Of a stretch of 64,000 nucleotides of DNA, positions 21,326 through 32,510 are shown piece by piece. The number at the start of each line of letters is the position of its first letter. Positions within the stretch are counted from its first letter, which is position 1. The stretch spans positions 62,898,322-62,962,321 of the forward strand of contig NC_054082.1 of the NCBI RefSeq assembly GCF_017562075.2, given 5' to 3'. The stretch comes from Anopheles merus. Lineage: Eukaryota > Arthropoda > Insecta > Diptera > Culicidae. Below the pieces are notes generated by a model. That model saw only the letters and a list, made by a program, of their open reading frames with translations, made no database searches and had not been told where the DNA came from. Made by a program: the position numbers and the translations under genes.

Positions 21326-22662
21326 ATGGAGTGTTTAGCATGCTCCGCCGTAGTTTTAATAAACGATGACCCAATTTTGTGTGCGGGGAAATGTAGTGGC
21401 AACTTTCATCGTCGCTGCGTTACCCCCTCGCTCTCGAAAACAGCGGCCAAAATAATTAATGAAAATAAGAATGTGCTGTATATGTGTGATAGATGTTTAG
21501 AACACAAATCGGGCTTGGCGAGTATGAATGTAGATGTGAGTGGATCTTACGATTTACTCACACAATCCATAAAAAATTGTTGGAGTCGAATGTGAGTGTA
21601 TGGATATCGAGTGCCTTGGAAAAGGGAATCGAGACTCTAAAAACTGAGCTCTGCGCACAAGTGGAACGCAAATTGGAGCAAACATTGCGTGAAAGCTTGA
21701 GTGCGGTAGAATGCTCAAAAAAGGCAAAGGAAGCCTTGCGTGCAACCTTTGACGATACTAAGGCCAGAGAAACAGTAGAGGATGAAAGTTGGGCTACAGT
21801 GACTAAGAAAAGAAAAAGGACGAATAGTGGGAACAGTAATGTTCAATCCATTATTAATCGTTTTGACACTGGGAATGTTAATTCGACGCCCAAGATTTCT
21901 GACAAGGTTACAGGACCCATTTTAGCAAACAAAAATAAGAATAGTAAGACTCTGGTTATTGTACCAAAGGTGGGTCAATCTTGTGATAAGACAAGAGCTG
22001 ACCTTCGCGCTAAGTTGGATCCAAAGAAGCAGCAGGTGTCGGAATTCCGTAACGGCAAGGACGGTCAGGTGTATGTTCAATGTTCTGCTCAGGTTAAATT
22101 AGATGAACTCAGGAAAGAAGTCGAAAACATTTTGGGAGATGAGTATGCAACGGGTTTACCATTGTCACGTGTAAAGATAATTGGGATGAGCGAAAAATAC
22201 ACTGACTCACATTTAGTAGATCTTTTAAAATCTCAAAATGAGGGAATACCGTGGAAACAGGTCAAGGTCATAGGAATGTTTGAAAATCAAATTTACAAGT
22301 ACCAAAAATATAATGCGGTTTTGGAAATTGATTGTGAGTCTGACCTATGTCTGGCAAAATTAGGAAAAATAAATGTGGGATTTGATAGGTGTAAGATTTC
22401 GAAGTCCGTGCATGTTATGAGGTGTTATGGTTGTGGTCAATTTAATCACAAGAGCACCGAGTGCAAGAATAAGCAAGTTTGTTCAAAATGTGGTGATGAA
22501 CACAAAACGTCCGAATGTACTTCATCTTCTTTGAAATGTGTGAATTGCGTGTTAGCAAACTCGGTTAGAAACCTTAAACTAGATGTAAGACATGCGGCCA
22601 ATGATTATAATTGTCCGATGTTTAAAAAACAGATAGAAAGCCGTATGCCACTTTCTCAATAG
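21326..22662 (+). pseudogene. LINE-C ORF1: PHD finger plus CCHC zinc knuckles
   Basis: ATG at 21326 (GGCATGGAGTG). The first 60 residues form a PHD-like finger: CLACSAVVLINDDPILCAGKC, FHRRC, MCDRC. A frameshift near 21585 moves the rest to a frame open to 22662. That frame holds a Lys/Glu-rich helical stretch (LEKGIETLKTELCAQVERKL), a basic KKRKRT, a central domain, and zinc knuckles CYGCGQFNHKSTEC and CSKCGDEHKTSEC with a third CVNC. Family knowledge: such proteins coat LINE RNA. Combining both zinc types in one ORF1 sets this apart from the four CR1 copies nearby. Confidence 0.75.
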
Positions 22663-22679
22663 CAGGTAGGGGAGGAGTT

Positions 22680-24711
22680 GGGACAGTTCAGAGAGATTTT
22701 ATATTTCAATGTAGCCGGTCTTTCGTCCAACTACGCCATGTTTCGTGAGACAGTAGAGAAAGTTCAACCGTTGCTGGTCTTAATCTCTGAAACTCATGTG
22801 ATGGAGGAAGAAGCATTTCAGCAGTTTCATATTAATGGTTATACAGGGTTTACCTAGCCAATCGGGCGTCGTCAAAACGTTATCGGTCGCCGTAAATACT
22901 TTTTCTGGCGACCCTCAATTGGGCACTGTCATTTCTATTCGAGCCTTGTGAAGTATGAATCGGGCAAAGTACAGAATGAAAGCGTCCTACTCTTGAAGGT
23001 GTCAAATCGGTCGCTCCGGTGTGTTTGATCCATCAAGTTGTTTAAAAATACGTATTTTGCATGTTATTTAACTTATTATGTATTATTTTAAAATGTTTAC
23101 CTAATAAAATCGCCAAACATATTATATTTAAAAAAATATATAAAACCTAATTGCATTGTACGGGTTTGAATTAAAAATAAAAAATAAAAGGAATTTGAAT
23201 AGTTTTGTATGTAATTAAACTTAAAAATAGTTAATTTTCTCACATATCAGTTAAACTACTCGCAAAAAAAGTATTGTTTTACAGCTAGAAAGCAACAAAA
23301 TATAAAGTAGGTCCAATTCATTCTGTACTTTGCTCGATTCATACTTCACAAGGCTCGAATAGAAATGACATTGCCCAATTGAGGGTTTACGTCGCCCGAA
23401 AAAGTATTTACGGCGACCGATAACGTTTTGACGACGCCCGATTGGCTAGGTAAACCCTGTAAGGTTGTGTCATGTTTGTCCCACTCATACAGGAGGTGTA
23501 GCTGTTTATGCCAGAAGCGAAATTGTCCTAAAGGTGATTTTTAATGAATCATTGGAGGGTAATTGGTTTCTTGGTGTTTGCAATTTCTAAGGGAATGACA
23601 GCAGGCAATTACGGGATATTGTATCATTCGCCAAGTGCAAGTGACTCAAGGTTTGTAGAAATTTTGGAAGAATGGTTAGATAGGTACTTGAATTTTAGCA
23701 AACTTAACATTATCGTCGCTGATTTCAATATTGACTGGTTTAATATTGAAAAATCTGCGAAGTTGAAAAGCTTAATGGATTCAGTAAACATGAAACAAAA
23801 GTTAACGAATTCACACGAATTGCTAGGCAGAGCAGAAAACTGATCGATCAGGTTTACAGTAGCACAGACTCAATCAAGGTCACTACTGATCCGTTATTAA
23901 AAATATCGGAACATGAAACACTTGTTTTGAATATAACCGTGAAACGTTGTGAAACGATTCAACGAAAATTTAAATACTGGAATAGGTACTCGAAATTTGC
24001 TCTTTGTAATCATTTGTCACAAGGTTTAAGGCAAGAAGCACCGAGCTTCAACGAAGCTGCAGACTTGTTATGTAACACATTGAGAAAAGCTATGGGCACC
24101 TTGGTTGAAGAGGTGGAATGGTTTGGTAGAATCGGAAGATTCAATAATATCCCAGAAGATCAATTTGTTTTTTGTAAACAGTTTTTTAGATATAAATCAA
24201 AACATTGCTGATGCCAGAGCGCCTGATTCTTTGTTTTGTAATGATGCTCCAGGAAACCAATTCAAATTTCAGAAAATTACAAAAGAGAAATTATAAACTG
24301 TTTGTTTCAGCCTGTCCAAAAAAGCGGGCATAGGGAATGTTAACTGTAATACTATTCAGGATTGCTTCCATGTGGTAGGAGAGTCTCTTCTTATAGTGAT
24401 CAATCAGTCGCTGGAGGAGGGTATTTTTCCGGAGACTTGGAAGGAATCATTGGTAATATCTATTCCTAAAGTGAGCGGAGCTGCCAGTGCGGAAGAGTTT
24501 CGTCCCATCAATATGTTGCATGTACTCGAAAAGGTTCTGGAATTGGTGGTTAAGGAGCAATTGGTCCAGTTTCTAACTCGAAATGACCTGTTGATTAGTG
24601 AACAATCAGGATATGGACAGGGACACTCTTGTGAAACTGCTTTAAATCTTGTACTGGCCAGGTGGAAGGTGTTGATGGATCGAAAGGAATCGATAGTTGC
24701 CGTTTTACTGG
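22680..24711 (+). pseudogene. LINE-C ORF2: endonuclease and start of RT, broken
   Basis: The endonuclease begins EILYFNVAGLSSNYAMF and LLVLISETHV (~22690-22810) and is interrupted at 22842 by a TIR element. It resumes at ~23470 with THTGGVAVYARSEIVL, NYGILYHSPSAS and LNIIVADFNIDWFN. After several shifts the RT starts: GIFPETWKESLVISIPK, EEFRPINMLHVLEKVLE and SEQSGYGQGHSCETALNL, ending ESIVAVLL at 24711 where RTE-1 inserted. There are at least five frame breaks. Confidence 0.75.
22843..23460. mobile_element. Non-autonomous TIR element (618 bp) in LINE-C
   Basis: The ends are inverted repeats of ~135 bp starting ACAGGGTTTACCTAGCCAAT, nearly identical apart from a 6-bp indel. The AT-rich middle has no open frame. 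Flanking 8-mers are ATGGTTAT (left) and AAGGTTGT (right), six of eight matching, consistent with an old 8-bp target duplication. A CAGGG-like terminus with 8-bp duplication points to hAT, but the match is imperfect. It interrupts the endonuclease frame of LINE-C. Confidence 0.8.
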
Positions 24712-24811
24712 TTACTGGTTATCCGGCGCTACAACCGCTTTGCGGTCTTGGCCTGCCTCAGAAGTGTCCGAAACCGCTCACGGTCTCGCGCCTTCGTCTT
24801 CCAGTCCAGTG

Positions 24812-25373
24812 CTACCTCAATTTGGGCCTACCACGCCTCCTCTGTCTTTTTGGACGGCCTAAAAAGACTTTACGGGCTGGGTCGTCCGTTTCCATGCGTA
24901 CAACATGGCCAGCCCACCGGAGCCTGGCGAGCTTGATACGCTGTACGACAGTGAGGTCGCCGTACATCTCGTATACCTCGTCATTATAGCGGCTCCTCCA
25001 CACATACGGGGCCAATTATCCTTCTGAGCATCTTTCTCTCGAACGCGAATTTGGACAGTGTCCATGTCTCAGAGGCGTATGTGAGTACCGGAACTATATA
25101 GGTGCTATATAGTCCCAGCTTCGTCCGTCGCGACAGTTCTTTGAGGTGAACTGCTTTTTCAGGCTTTAGAATGACCGGTTGGCCGCCAGCATCCTTGCGC
25201 GCAACTCAGCTTTCATACTGTTGTCGTTGCTGACCTTTGACCCCAGATAGGTGAATTCTGGGACGACTTCAAAAGTGCGTTCACCTATCTGTACATCGCG
25301 CCTACGTAAATTCTGATTATTTATTGGTAGGCCCGCTGATGTTGCCACCATCAGTTTGATCTTTGCCTCGTTT
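24812..25373 (-). pseudogene. RTE-1 ORF C-terminal part, broken
   Basis: Corresponds to the last third of the RTE-2 protein: VQIGERTFEVVPEFTYLGSK (frame 25351-25166), then WRSRYNDEVYEMYGDL and WAGHVVRMETDDPARK (frame 25015-24812). RTE-2 shows GQWRSRYNDELYEMYGDL at the same place. One lost base near 25140 and two short deletions near 25010-25050 break the frame. Confidence 0.8.
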
Positions 25374-25531
25374 ATTTGTTTATTTGTTTATTTGTAAATG
25401 TTAAGTGATTGGCCATCATTGGCCTTATCACTGATCTTATAAACTAAACTTATAATAACATAAAGCATCACGGTACAATGTAACATCAGCACAAAATAAA
25501 TAACACAGAGTATCACAGCAAGAAAAACAGG

Positions 25532-28500
25532 TTAACTTAGGGAATTCCAGTCAAAAGAGTCATAATGTGCATTAAATCTAAAAGCCATCGCAGTCAAAGG
25601 TTCATTATCGCTATATGCACGTCTAGTTTGGTCAACTCTTAGTAGCCTAAAGTTTCTTAAAATACGAGCAGGTACGTGGAAATTAACTCTAGCTAAAAGG
25701 TCCGGTGAATCTATCTCTCCTAGGATGATTTTTTTCATAAACAAGATTTGCGCCGTTTCACGACGAGTAGCGAGAGACTCGAGTCCAAAAATTAAACACC
25801 GGGCATGATAACTAGGTCTTGCTGCTACGTTACGCCAGGGTGTGAACCGTAAGACCAAACGGGTGAATTTTTTCTGCACTGACTCAATCTTATTCGACCA
25901 TAACGACGACGATGGGCACCAAACTACTGAGGAGTATTCTAAGATGGATCTGACTAGTGATTTGTAGAGTGCGACAAGACAATGTGGGTCGGAGAATTCT
26001 CTCGACTGCCTGCGTATAAATCCTAGCATTCTGTTCGCTCTATCAATAATTTCGTTATGGTGCACATGAAAGTCAAGTTTACGGTCAAGGGTAACTCCTA
26101 AGTCTTTTACTGCACTGTGTCGTTGTAATTGTGTACCGGAGATGCAGTAGTTAAACACTATTGGACAATTAGAACGGTGAAACGACATGGACAAACATTT
26201 ATCAACAGAAATTTGTAGGTCGTTGTTCAGACACCAGTCAGAAAAAGAGTCGATCGATGCTTGCAGGACAAGACAATCACCAAAACACCTCACAGGAAAA
26301 AAAAGTCTAAGATCGTCCGCATACAATAAACATTCAGATTCCCTTACTACAGTAGTAACGTCATTGAAAAATAGAGAAAACAGCAAAGGTCCAAGGTTAC
26401 TACCCTGTGGCACGCCTGAACAACTCACGAATTCCCTAGATGTCATACATTCAACTTTCACGCGATATCGACGATTGGTGAGATAAGATTCGAACCACTC
26501 AACTAAAGGGGTAGAGAATCCAAGACGAGCAAGCTTCGCCAACAGCAAGCGATGATTCACCCGATCAAAGGCAGCCTTAAGGTCGGTATAGATGACATCC
26601 ATCTGGGCTCCCGAAGCGAATGCAGCATGGCAGTGAGATACAAACTCCACCAAATTAGTGGTCACACTGCGGCGAGGGAAGAACCCGTGTTGGCGTGTTG
26701 ATATCAGCGAGCGGCAACAGTTCAAGAGCGAGTTCTGGACGACGACTTCAAAAACCTTAGCACCTGCAGGCAAAGTAGTAATACCACGGTAGTTTTCCAC
26801 TAAGCTCTTATCCCCCTTTTTATGCACAGGAAACATGTAGGACGATTTCCATGCTCCTGGAAACATACGCTGATTGAGCGAGAGTGTGAAGATACGAGCC
26901 AGAGGTCCGGCCAAAACTTCACTACATTTGGCAAGAACTGCGGTCGGAAACCATCAGGTCCAGGGTTGTAGGATGGTTTGACCTGCTTGAGCGCCTTTAG
27001 CACAGAATCTCTGGAGATGTTTATGTCACGCACATTAACATCGACAGCGTCGGAGGGCACGTTGTTGAGAGCAGCATCCAATGAGAAGCCAGGAGCTTCA
27101 GTGGCAAACGAACTCATGAAACGATCGGCAAATAAATTGCAGGTTTCCTCTTTGGTACACGAAGTTGTTCCATTAAAGGAAACTATAGCTGGCAAGGAGC
27201 TGTTTTTCCGTTTTGTGTCGACATACCTCCAAATTTTTTTCGGTTTTCTTCTTAAGCTGAACTGTATACGAATCAAAAAACGAGAGTGTAGTTGTCTATT
27301 ATAGCTTCTATATACATTGTGTGCTGCGATGAACCGCAATCTCGATTGTTGTGTTCCACTGTTTTGGTAAAACCGATAGCAGGAAGATTTGTTTCGTTTT
27401 AAACGGCGTAATTGAGCATTACCCCACGGTGGACCCTGTCGTGGGCGTTTTATAGGGCAACAGGCAGATAAATGTTCCGTAAATTTCCGATTGAACATAT
27501 CGAGTGCATGGTTTACGTCCGGGTTTCCATCAAGGAATGACCAGTCAGAGGATTGCAGTAGATCATTTAGAATCAAGAAGTTTGTGCGACTGTAGTCGAG
27601 CATGCCTGATTCTTGATGTGATGTTGTGTGATGTTCTGCTTTGGCTAAGCCGTTCGGCAGGCATAGCTCTATAGGCGGATGATAACCATCAATAGCAACT
27701 ATGGGGAAGGGTGTTATTGCCGGTGAAGAGCATTGTTGCAGGGTATCGTCGCATACAAAGATCAAATCGAGGTAGTTATTCGACGAATTATGAATTTTGT
27801 TAATCTGGTACAGTCCGTTGCTATTCATACAATCAAGAAGAAGGCGACAGTTGTCCGTGATCCTCGAGCATTCGTAGTCAACTTGGAGCATAAGTGGATT
27901 TGTTTCATCGGGTATCCAATTCAGGTTTGACAAATTGAAGTCCCCGAATAACAAACACATTTCATTAGCTTTACACGCTACGTCGTCAATAGTTGAACAG
28001 ATTGTGTGAATAACCGACGTGTTATTTGTCATGTCAGGAGGAACATACATTGCGCCGATAACATACGTTTTCTTAATGCTGTAAATCTTTAACCAAAGTT
28101 GCTCGACAGTGTCTGATGTAGAACATAAGAGTACTCGCAAATGTGAGGCGACAGCTATGAGAACCCCACCACCTTTGGTTTTCCTACTATTTCTGTCATT
28201 ACGGTCCTTTCTGAAGACGATATAATGGTCCGGAAACAACTGTGACGAGTTAATAGAGGAGTCCAACCATGTTTCAGTCAGGATAATGACGTCGTAATGA
28301 GTAGTAGAAACATAATCGAATACCTCATGACATTTAGTTTTTAGTCCTCTTACATTTTGATATAAAAATAACAAATCGTCAGTATTATTTAAGGAGGCAA
28401 CCCCTGCAGGAATGACATGACCGTCGTGCGTTTGTGTGAGTGTAGGATCTGTACTGTAGCAATAGTGCTGCTGAAGTTGCGTAGTGTTGGGTTCACGATC

Positions 28501-28581
28501 GTTAAGTAGCCTGCACGAGATGCCGTTACTACAGACTGCTTCAGTGGTGGTAAAGTTGTTTGTTGTTGGAGGAACAATCAT
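25532..28581 (-). pseudogene. CR1-D ORF2 (endonuclease-RT), one frameshift
   Basis: ATG at 28581. The endonuclease has LYQNVRGLKTKC, IILTETWLDSS, GAMYVPPDMT, CLLFGDFNLSNLNW and DGYHPPIEL. RT motif 1, SYNPGPDGF, is followed by a one-base deletion at ~26945 that gives a false reading to 26800. The correct frame runs 26914-25532: KKGDKSLVENYRGITTL, TRQHGFFPRRSVTTNLV, YTDLKAAFDRVNHRLL, SGVPQGSNLGPLLF, LLYADDLRLFFPV (catalytic box intact) and LGVTLDRKLDFHVHH. A single base separates it from a complete ~1000-residue protein. Confidence 0.85.
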
Positions 28582-28706
28582 CAGGTGAGTGCGTAAATTA
28601 TCAACAAAAGTTGTTTCGGCGTTATTTGGCTCATATGCGGTGTACAGCTGATTAGCGAGCGTGCGAGTGTGCGTGATGTGTGTGAATTGTTTATCGGTGT
28701 TGATAA

Positions 28707-29708
28707 TTAGTGGGTTTGCGGTGTGGGTGAAGTGCGTGGAGTGTGTGCTGAAAGAATTGTGTGATCCAACAGCTGTGGTGATCGAATATCCTGCGCTGTA
28801 GATAGGGTTGTGGGTGTTGAAAGTCTCATTGGCGGTAGACGAAAATTTGCACCTGGTTGTTGAGCTCGGTAGTCGACAAATTCACGCACCGATAGACCAA
28901 GCGGCCAAGTATCGGGGGAAAGAGCCCTTTCACGTTGAGTAAGAGGCACTAACACCTTAAATGATAGAAATGAGAGTGTTGCTGTGTTTGTGCCTTGTCG
29001 TATAAGGCAATATGCAGTGACATCCTCAATGGACAAAGCATGTTTGACCATTTGCACTATTTGGTCACTGGATGTATCTGGAGCGAGCCGGGAAATATAC
29101 AATGCGCACTTCTGCACCGTAGACTGAGCGGGGACTATTTTGATCGGAAATGTAGTTGTATCTTTGTTTGTGCCAGTGATCATGGGTGGAGCTCGATTTT
29201 TGCGATACATATCATCGATCGGCTTATTATTTTGGTTCTGGTTGTTATTGTTTTGGGTGTTGATGGGTCTGGCGCCAAATGTAAACAAAGTACGGTTGTC
29301 AGTAGCGACTTCCGAGAACAAACGTTTTGACCGATTTATGCGACGAATTTTTGCGGGAGGGTGACTGCTACGTGGAGTTTTTAGATCAAGTTGGCTCATC
29401 CGTGCAAACCCAGTTTTGATTTCGTTAGTCAATGGCTCCATAACGGTCTTGATGCTTTCGGCTACTGTTGTAATTGCCGCCTGGAAGCCAGATTGCATGG
29501 CTGCGTCTTTTACGAACTTGGTGCGCGGATTCATAAATACGTTGTTGCAGCCAATACAGCACCAGTGTAATTGTTTATATTCCGCAATGCGCAGGAACAG
29601 ATCAGCAGGAACCGAAGTGCAGCGCTGGTGAAATGGAGAGTCGCACAGGCAGCAGCTGATAGATGCCTCCACAATTTCCATAGTGCAGGCGTTGCAAATA
29701 CGGGCCAT
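28707..29708 (-). CDS. CR1-D ORF1, PHD-finger protein
   Basis: An intact 333-codon frame from ATG 29708. Residues ~5-60 are a PHD finger: CNACTMEIVEASISCCLCDS, FHQRC, HWCCIGC. The basic PPAKIRRINRSKRLF follows at ~118. The conserved middle domain reads CALYISRLAPDTSSDQIVQM, SFKVLVPLTQRERALSPDTW and REFVDYR. The C-terminus is Pro/Thr-rich. ORF2 begins 125 bp downstream. Family role: RNA/DNA binding in the retrotransposition complex. Confidence 0.85.
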   Translation of the reverse strand: MARICNACTMEIVEASISCCLCDSPFHQRCTSVPADLFLRIAEYKQLHWCCIGCNNVFMNPRTKFVKDAAMQSGFQAAITTVAESIKTVMEPLTNEIKTGFARMSQLDLKTPRSSHPPAKIRRINRSKRLFSEVATDNRTLFTFGARPINTQNNNNQNQNNKPIDDMYRKNRAPPMITGTNKDTTTFPIKIVPAQSTVQKCALYISRLAPDTSSDQIVQMVKHALSIEDVTAYCLIRQGTNTATLSFLSFKVLVPLTQRERALSPDTWPLGLSVREFVDYRAQQPGANFRLPPMRLSTPTTLSTAQDIRSPQLLDHTILSAHTPRTSPTPQTH

Positions 29709-29978
29709 TATACGGGAGCGGTGCAGGTTTTCGTTGCAGCAACAAGAGCGATGGCGGTTAGGACGCGCGAACTCAGATGCGATCCGAAAAACGAAATTTA
29801 CGCGAATTTTTTGGTCAGCAGAGATAAACGCACTATTGAACGATAATGGAACGGTGTTCTAAAATACTGTGATTATACAGAAACCGGAAAATAGTGTGAT
29901 AAACAGCGCGATTTTCAAGAAAATATACAGAGCGAAATGCGAATGCGACTTTTACGTTAAACGTCAAACGTCAAATGC

Positions 29979-30868
29979 TCACGAAACGTTTATCTGCAAT
30001 ACGAGGTTCTCTGCCGCCTGCTCAATCCCTTGGTAGGCTTCTGCTACATAGGAGAGCCGCAGACCAATGATTTCTATATCATCAGCGTATGCCAGGATCT
30101 GGGTTGACTTATAGAAGATGGTTCCCGTAGTCTCCACCCTCGAGTCGCGGATGGCCCTCTCTAGCGCCAAGTTGAATAGGAGACAGGCAAGCCCGTCCCC
30201 CTGGCGTAGACCTTTGGTGGTAGCAAAAGGTCCTGAAAGTTTTCCATCCACCCTCACCTGGCATGTGACGTTGGTCATAGTCATTCTAACTAGCCTTATC
30301 AGTTTGGCCGGGATTCCAAATGAGCTCATAGCGTCGTACATTTTTACCCTGGTTATGCTATAGTATGCGGCTTTGAAGTCTATGAAGAGATGGTATGTGT
30401 CGTTTTTGTATTCAGCCATTTTCTCCAAGATCTGCCGCATGGTGAAGATCTGATCAGTGGTTGATTTTCCGTTTCGGAATCCTCTTTGATAGTTTCCTAC
30501 TATCTCTTCGACGTGCGGGACACGGCGATCCTGAAGGATCAGGGAGAATATTTTATAGGCGGTATTCAACACCGTAATACCCCTGTAGTTGTTGCAGTCC
30601 AACCTGTCTCCCTTCTTGTATATGAGGTAGATGATGCCGAGATTCCAGTCACAAGGCATCGATTCGCTATCCCACACCTCAGTAACAATTTGATGAATCT
30701 CGTTTTCTAGTCGTGCACCTCCATTCTTGACCAGTTCGGCTGCAATTCCGTCGGTTCCGGGTGCCTTGTTATTTTTCAGCCGACGGATAGCTTTTCGTGT
30801 TTCTTCTATGCTAGGTGGCAGTAGCATGACACCATCTGCTAGTGGCGCTTCTAGCTGTTCGTTTAGCT
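29979..30868 (-). pseudogene. RTE-1 reverse transcriptase core
   Basis: The open frame 30827-29979 matches RTE-2 residues ~460-735 almost exactly: KNNKAPGTDGIAAELVK, FIDFKAAYYSITRV (RTE-2 has AAYDSI), KGLRQGDGLACLLFNL and AYADDIEIIGL (catalytic YADD). It ends at the CR1-D insertion and begins at the hAT-type insertion, so both edges are artificial. Confidence 0.85.
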
Positions 30869-32510
30869 CAGCTGTGTCAAACTCAATTCATAAGAGGGCC
30901 GCAAGTACAGATTTTCAGTTATTCGTGGGCCGCAAAGTTGAGAATAAAAAATATACCTCAATACTCAATACTAAAATATTCATATAAAATACTGTTTAAA
31001 ATCATTATTGTTAAACAAATAGACTTTTTGTACTCCTCGCTTCAAATCTGGAATAGTTTCTTATTATTATATTAAATTCGCTATGTTTTTTTTATTGTGC
31101 ACTTTTTTATTTAAAAAAAATGTTTAATGTACTTTTAAAGTCACATGCGTAGTTTTCATCCTTATTATTAAAATAGGAAATTTCTCATTAGTTGCGTTCT
31201 AACACGGCACTTCTGTTAGAAAATATCACTCAACCACACTTTTTCACTAAGGTAGGGGAAGCCATCAGCCTGTTGCGAATCTTTTTCAAGCCACCCGAGC
31301 TATCCACCGCAGGATGAATAACGAAAATATTTGCATGCAATTTTTTGATAGATCAAGAGGAAAATTGTAAAAAAAACCTGTTTAAACATTATTTTTCGCT
31401 AATTTCCAAGTTCGAAGGGGTATATGGTGGTATATGGTGGCATTTCTTATTACAAGAACCCATATTTCCCAATCTATTAATTAGCTATGTATCGCACGAC
31501 TTCGGCATTTCGATTATTTAAATTCTTCATCTAAATACTTTAGGCTTAAGCGTAATCACATCATTTTGGTTTAGATTTTTGGGGAGGTTCAAAAGTACAT
31601 TAATTCGTCTTGCAAAATGTGGGGTATACAAAATTCCAACTTGGCTACAATCATTTTTATTAAAATTGATGGTGGCATGATTATGACAAAAAAACAGAAG
31701 TGGCTCCAATCAAACATCAATGATGTAACATTATAAGGTTGGAGCCGTGCAAATCGGAGAAATTCGGAGCCGAATGAATCCTTTACTTGGCACTCGGGGG
31801 TATTGAGATGGTCAAATTCGGTGGGACCGACCGGATCCATTTCTCACTGTAGATTAGCCGCTCCCTGCGACAACCGATGACTCCAACGGTTCCGAATGGC
31901 TTTAAACGGCTCTATAGGCTTCGGACGGCACCGAACGGAACTGTTGGTTTGATTTGGCCGGATTCGAAGTTGCTTTAGATGCGGATTCGAAGTTGCTTTA
32001 GATGCGGATTCGAAGTTGCTAAGATCGAAAATGGTTTTGAGCCGAAGATGCGATTCTGACAATCCATCATTAGTTTTTGCGAAGTTTCCAAGTGTGTGTA
32101 TCAAGTTATTTTCATTACTTTTTCGTTGGTAGAAGGTAGTCGCAAATCTATTTTTCCATATAGAATGTGCAATCGAGTGTGCACAATACTATGCTAATAT
32201 TCAGAATTCAATCGAAACATAATACCGACTGAGTTTGCATTCAATTCAATGTTTCTTAAGGGTCTCGATTGTTCTGTACGATTGTGTAGAATAAGTTTAT
32301 GAGATGTTATGGGTACATTCATGTTTGATTCGAAAAATATACCATCTAATTGATTGTTCTTCTCTGGAAAATTAAATACACTTCGACAAATAGTAATAAC
32401 AGTTTTTTGGTTTGGAGTGATTTTAGCAATTCTCAAAATATTCTCGCGGGCCGCATTCAGCATTGACGAGGGCCGCATGCGGCCCGCGGGCCGCCAGTTT
32501 GACATACCTG
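30869..32510. mobile_element. Non-autonomous hAT-type element (1642 bp) with perfect 8-bp TSD
   Basis: The left end CAGCTGTGTCAAACTC...AGAGGGCCGC and the right end (reverse complement CAGGTATGTCAAACTGGCGG) are the degenerate TIR style 'CAG..GTGTCAAACT..GGCCGC' that I associate with hAT elements. GTTTAGCT is duplicated exactly at 30861-30868 and 32511-32518, an 8-bp duplication diagnostic of hAT. No transposase frame is visible inside; the longest open stretches are fortuitous. It splits the RTE-1 frame between LLNDQLN and the APLAD segment. Confidence 0.85.
31961..32021. repeat. 23-bp direct repeat, ~2.6 copies
   Basis: GATTCGAAGTTGCTTTAGAT starts at 31961, 31984 and 32007 with a 23-bp period, inside the hAT-type element. 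The third copy is partial. Confidence 0.85.

Larger units (their letters stand above)
25374..29986 (-). mobile_element. CR1-clade LINE 'CR1-D', full length, one frameshift in ORF2
   Basis: Inserted in RTE-1. The target duplication is about 6 bp (CGTTTA at ~25368-25373 and ~29987-29992). The 3' tail is three copies of TAAACAAA-type 8-mers (plus-strand TTTGTTTA at 25374). Minus-strand order: 5' UTR (29986-29709), ORF1 (29708-28707), ORF2 (28581-25532), ~150-bp 3' UTR. This is the best-preserved CR1 in the window, with a single one-base deletion near 26945. Confidence 0.9.
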
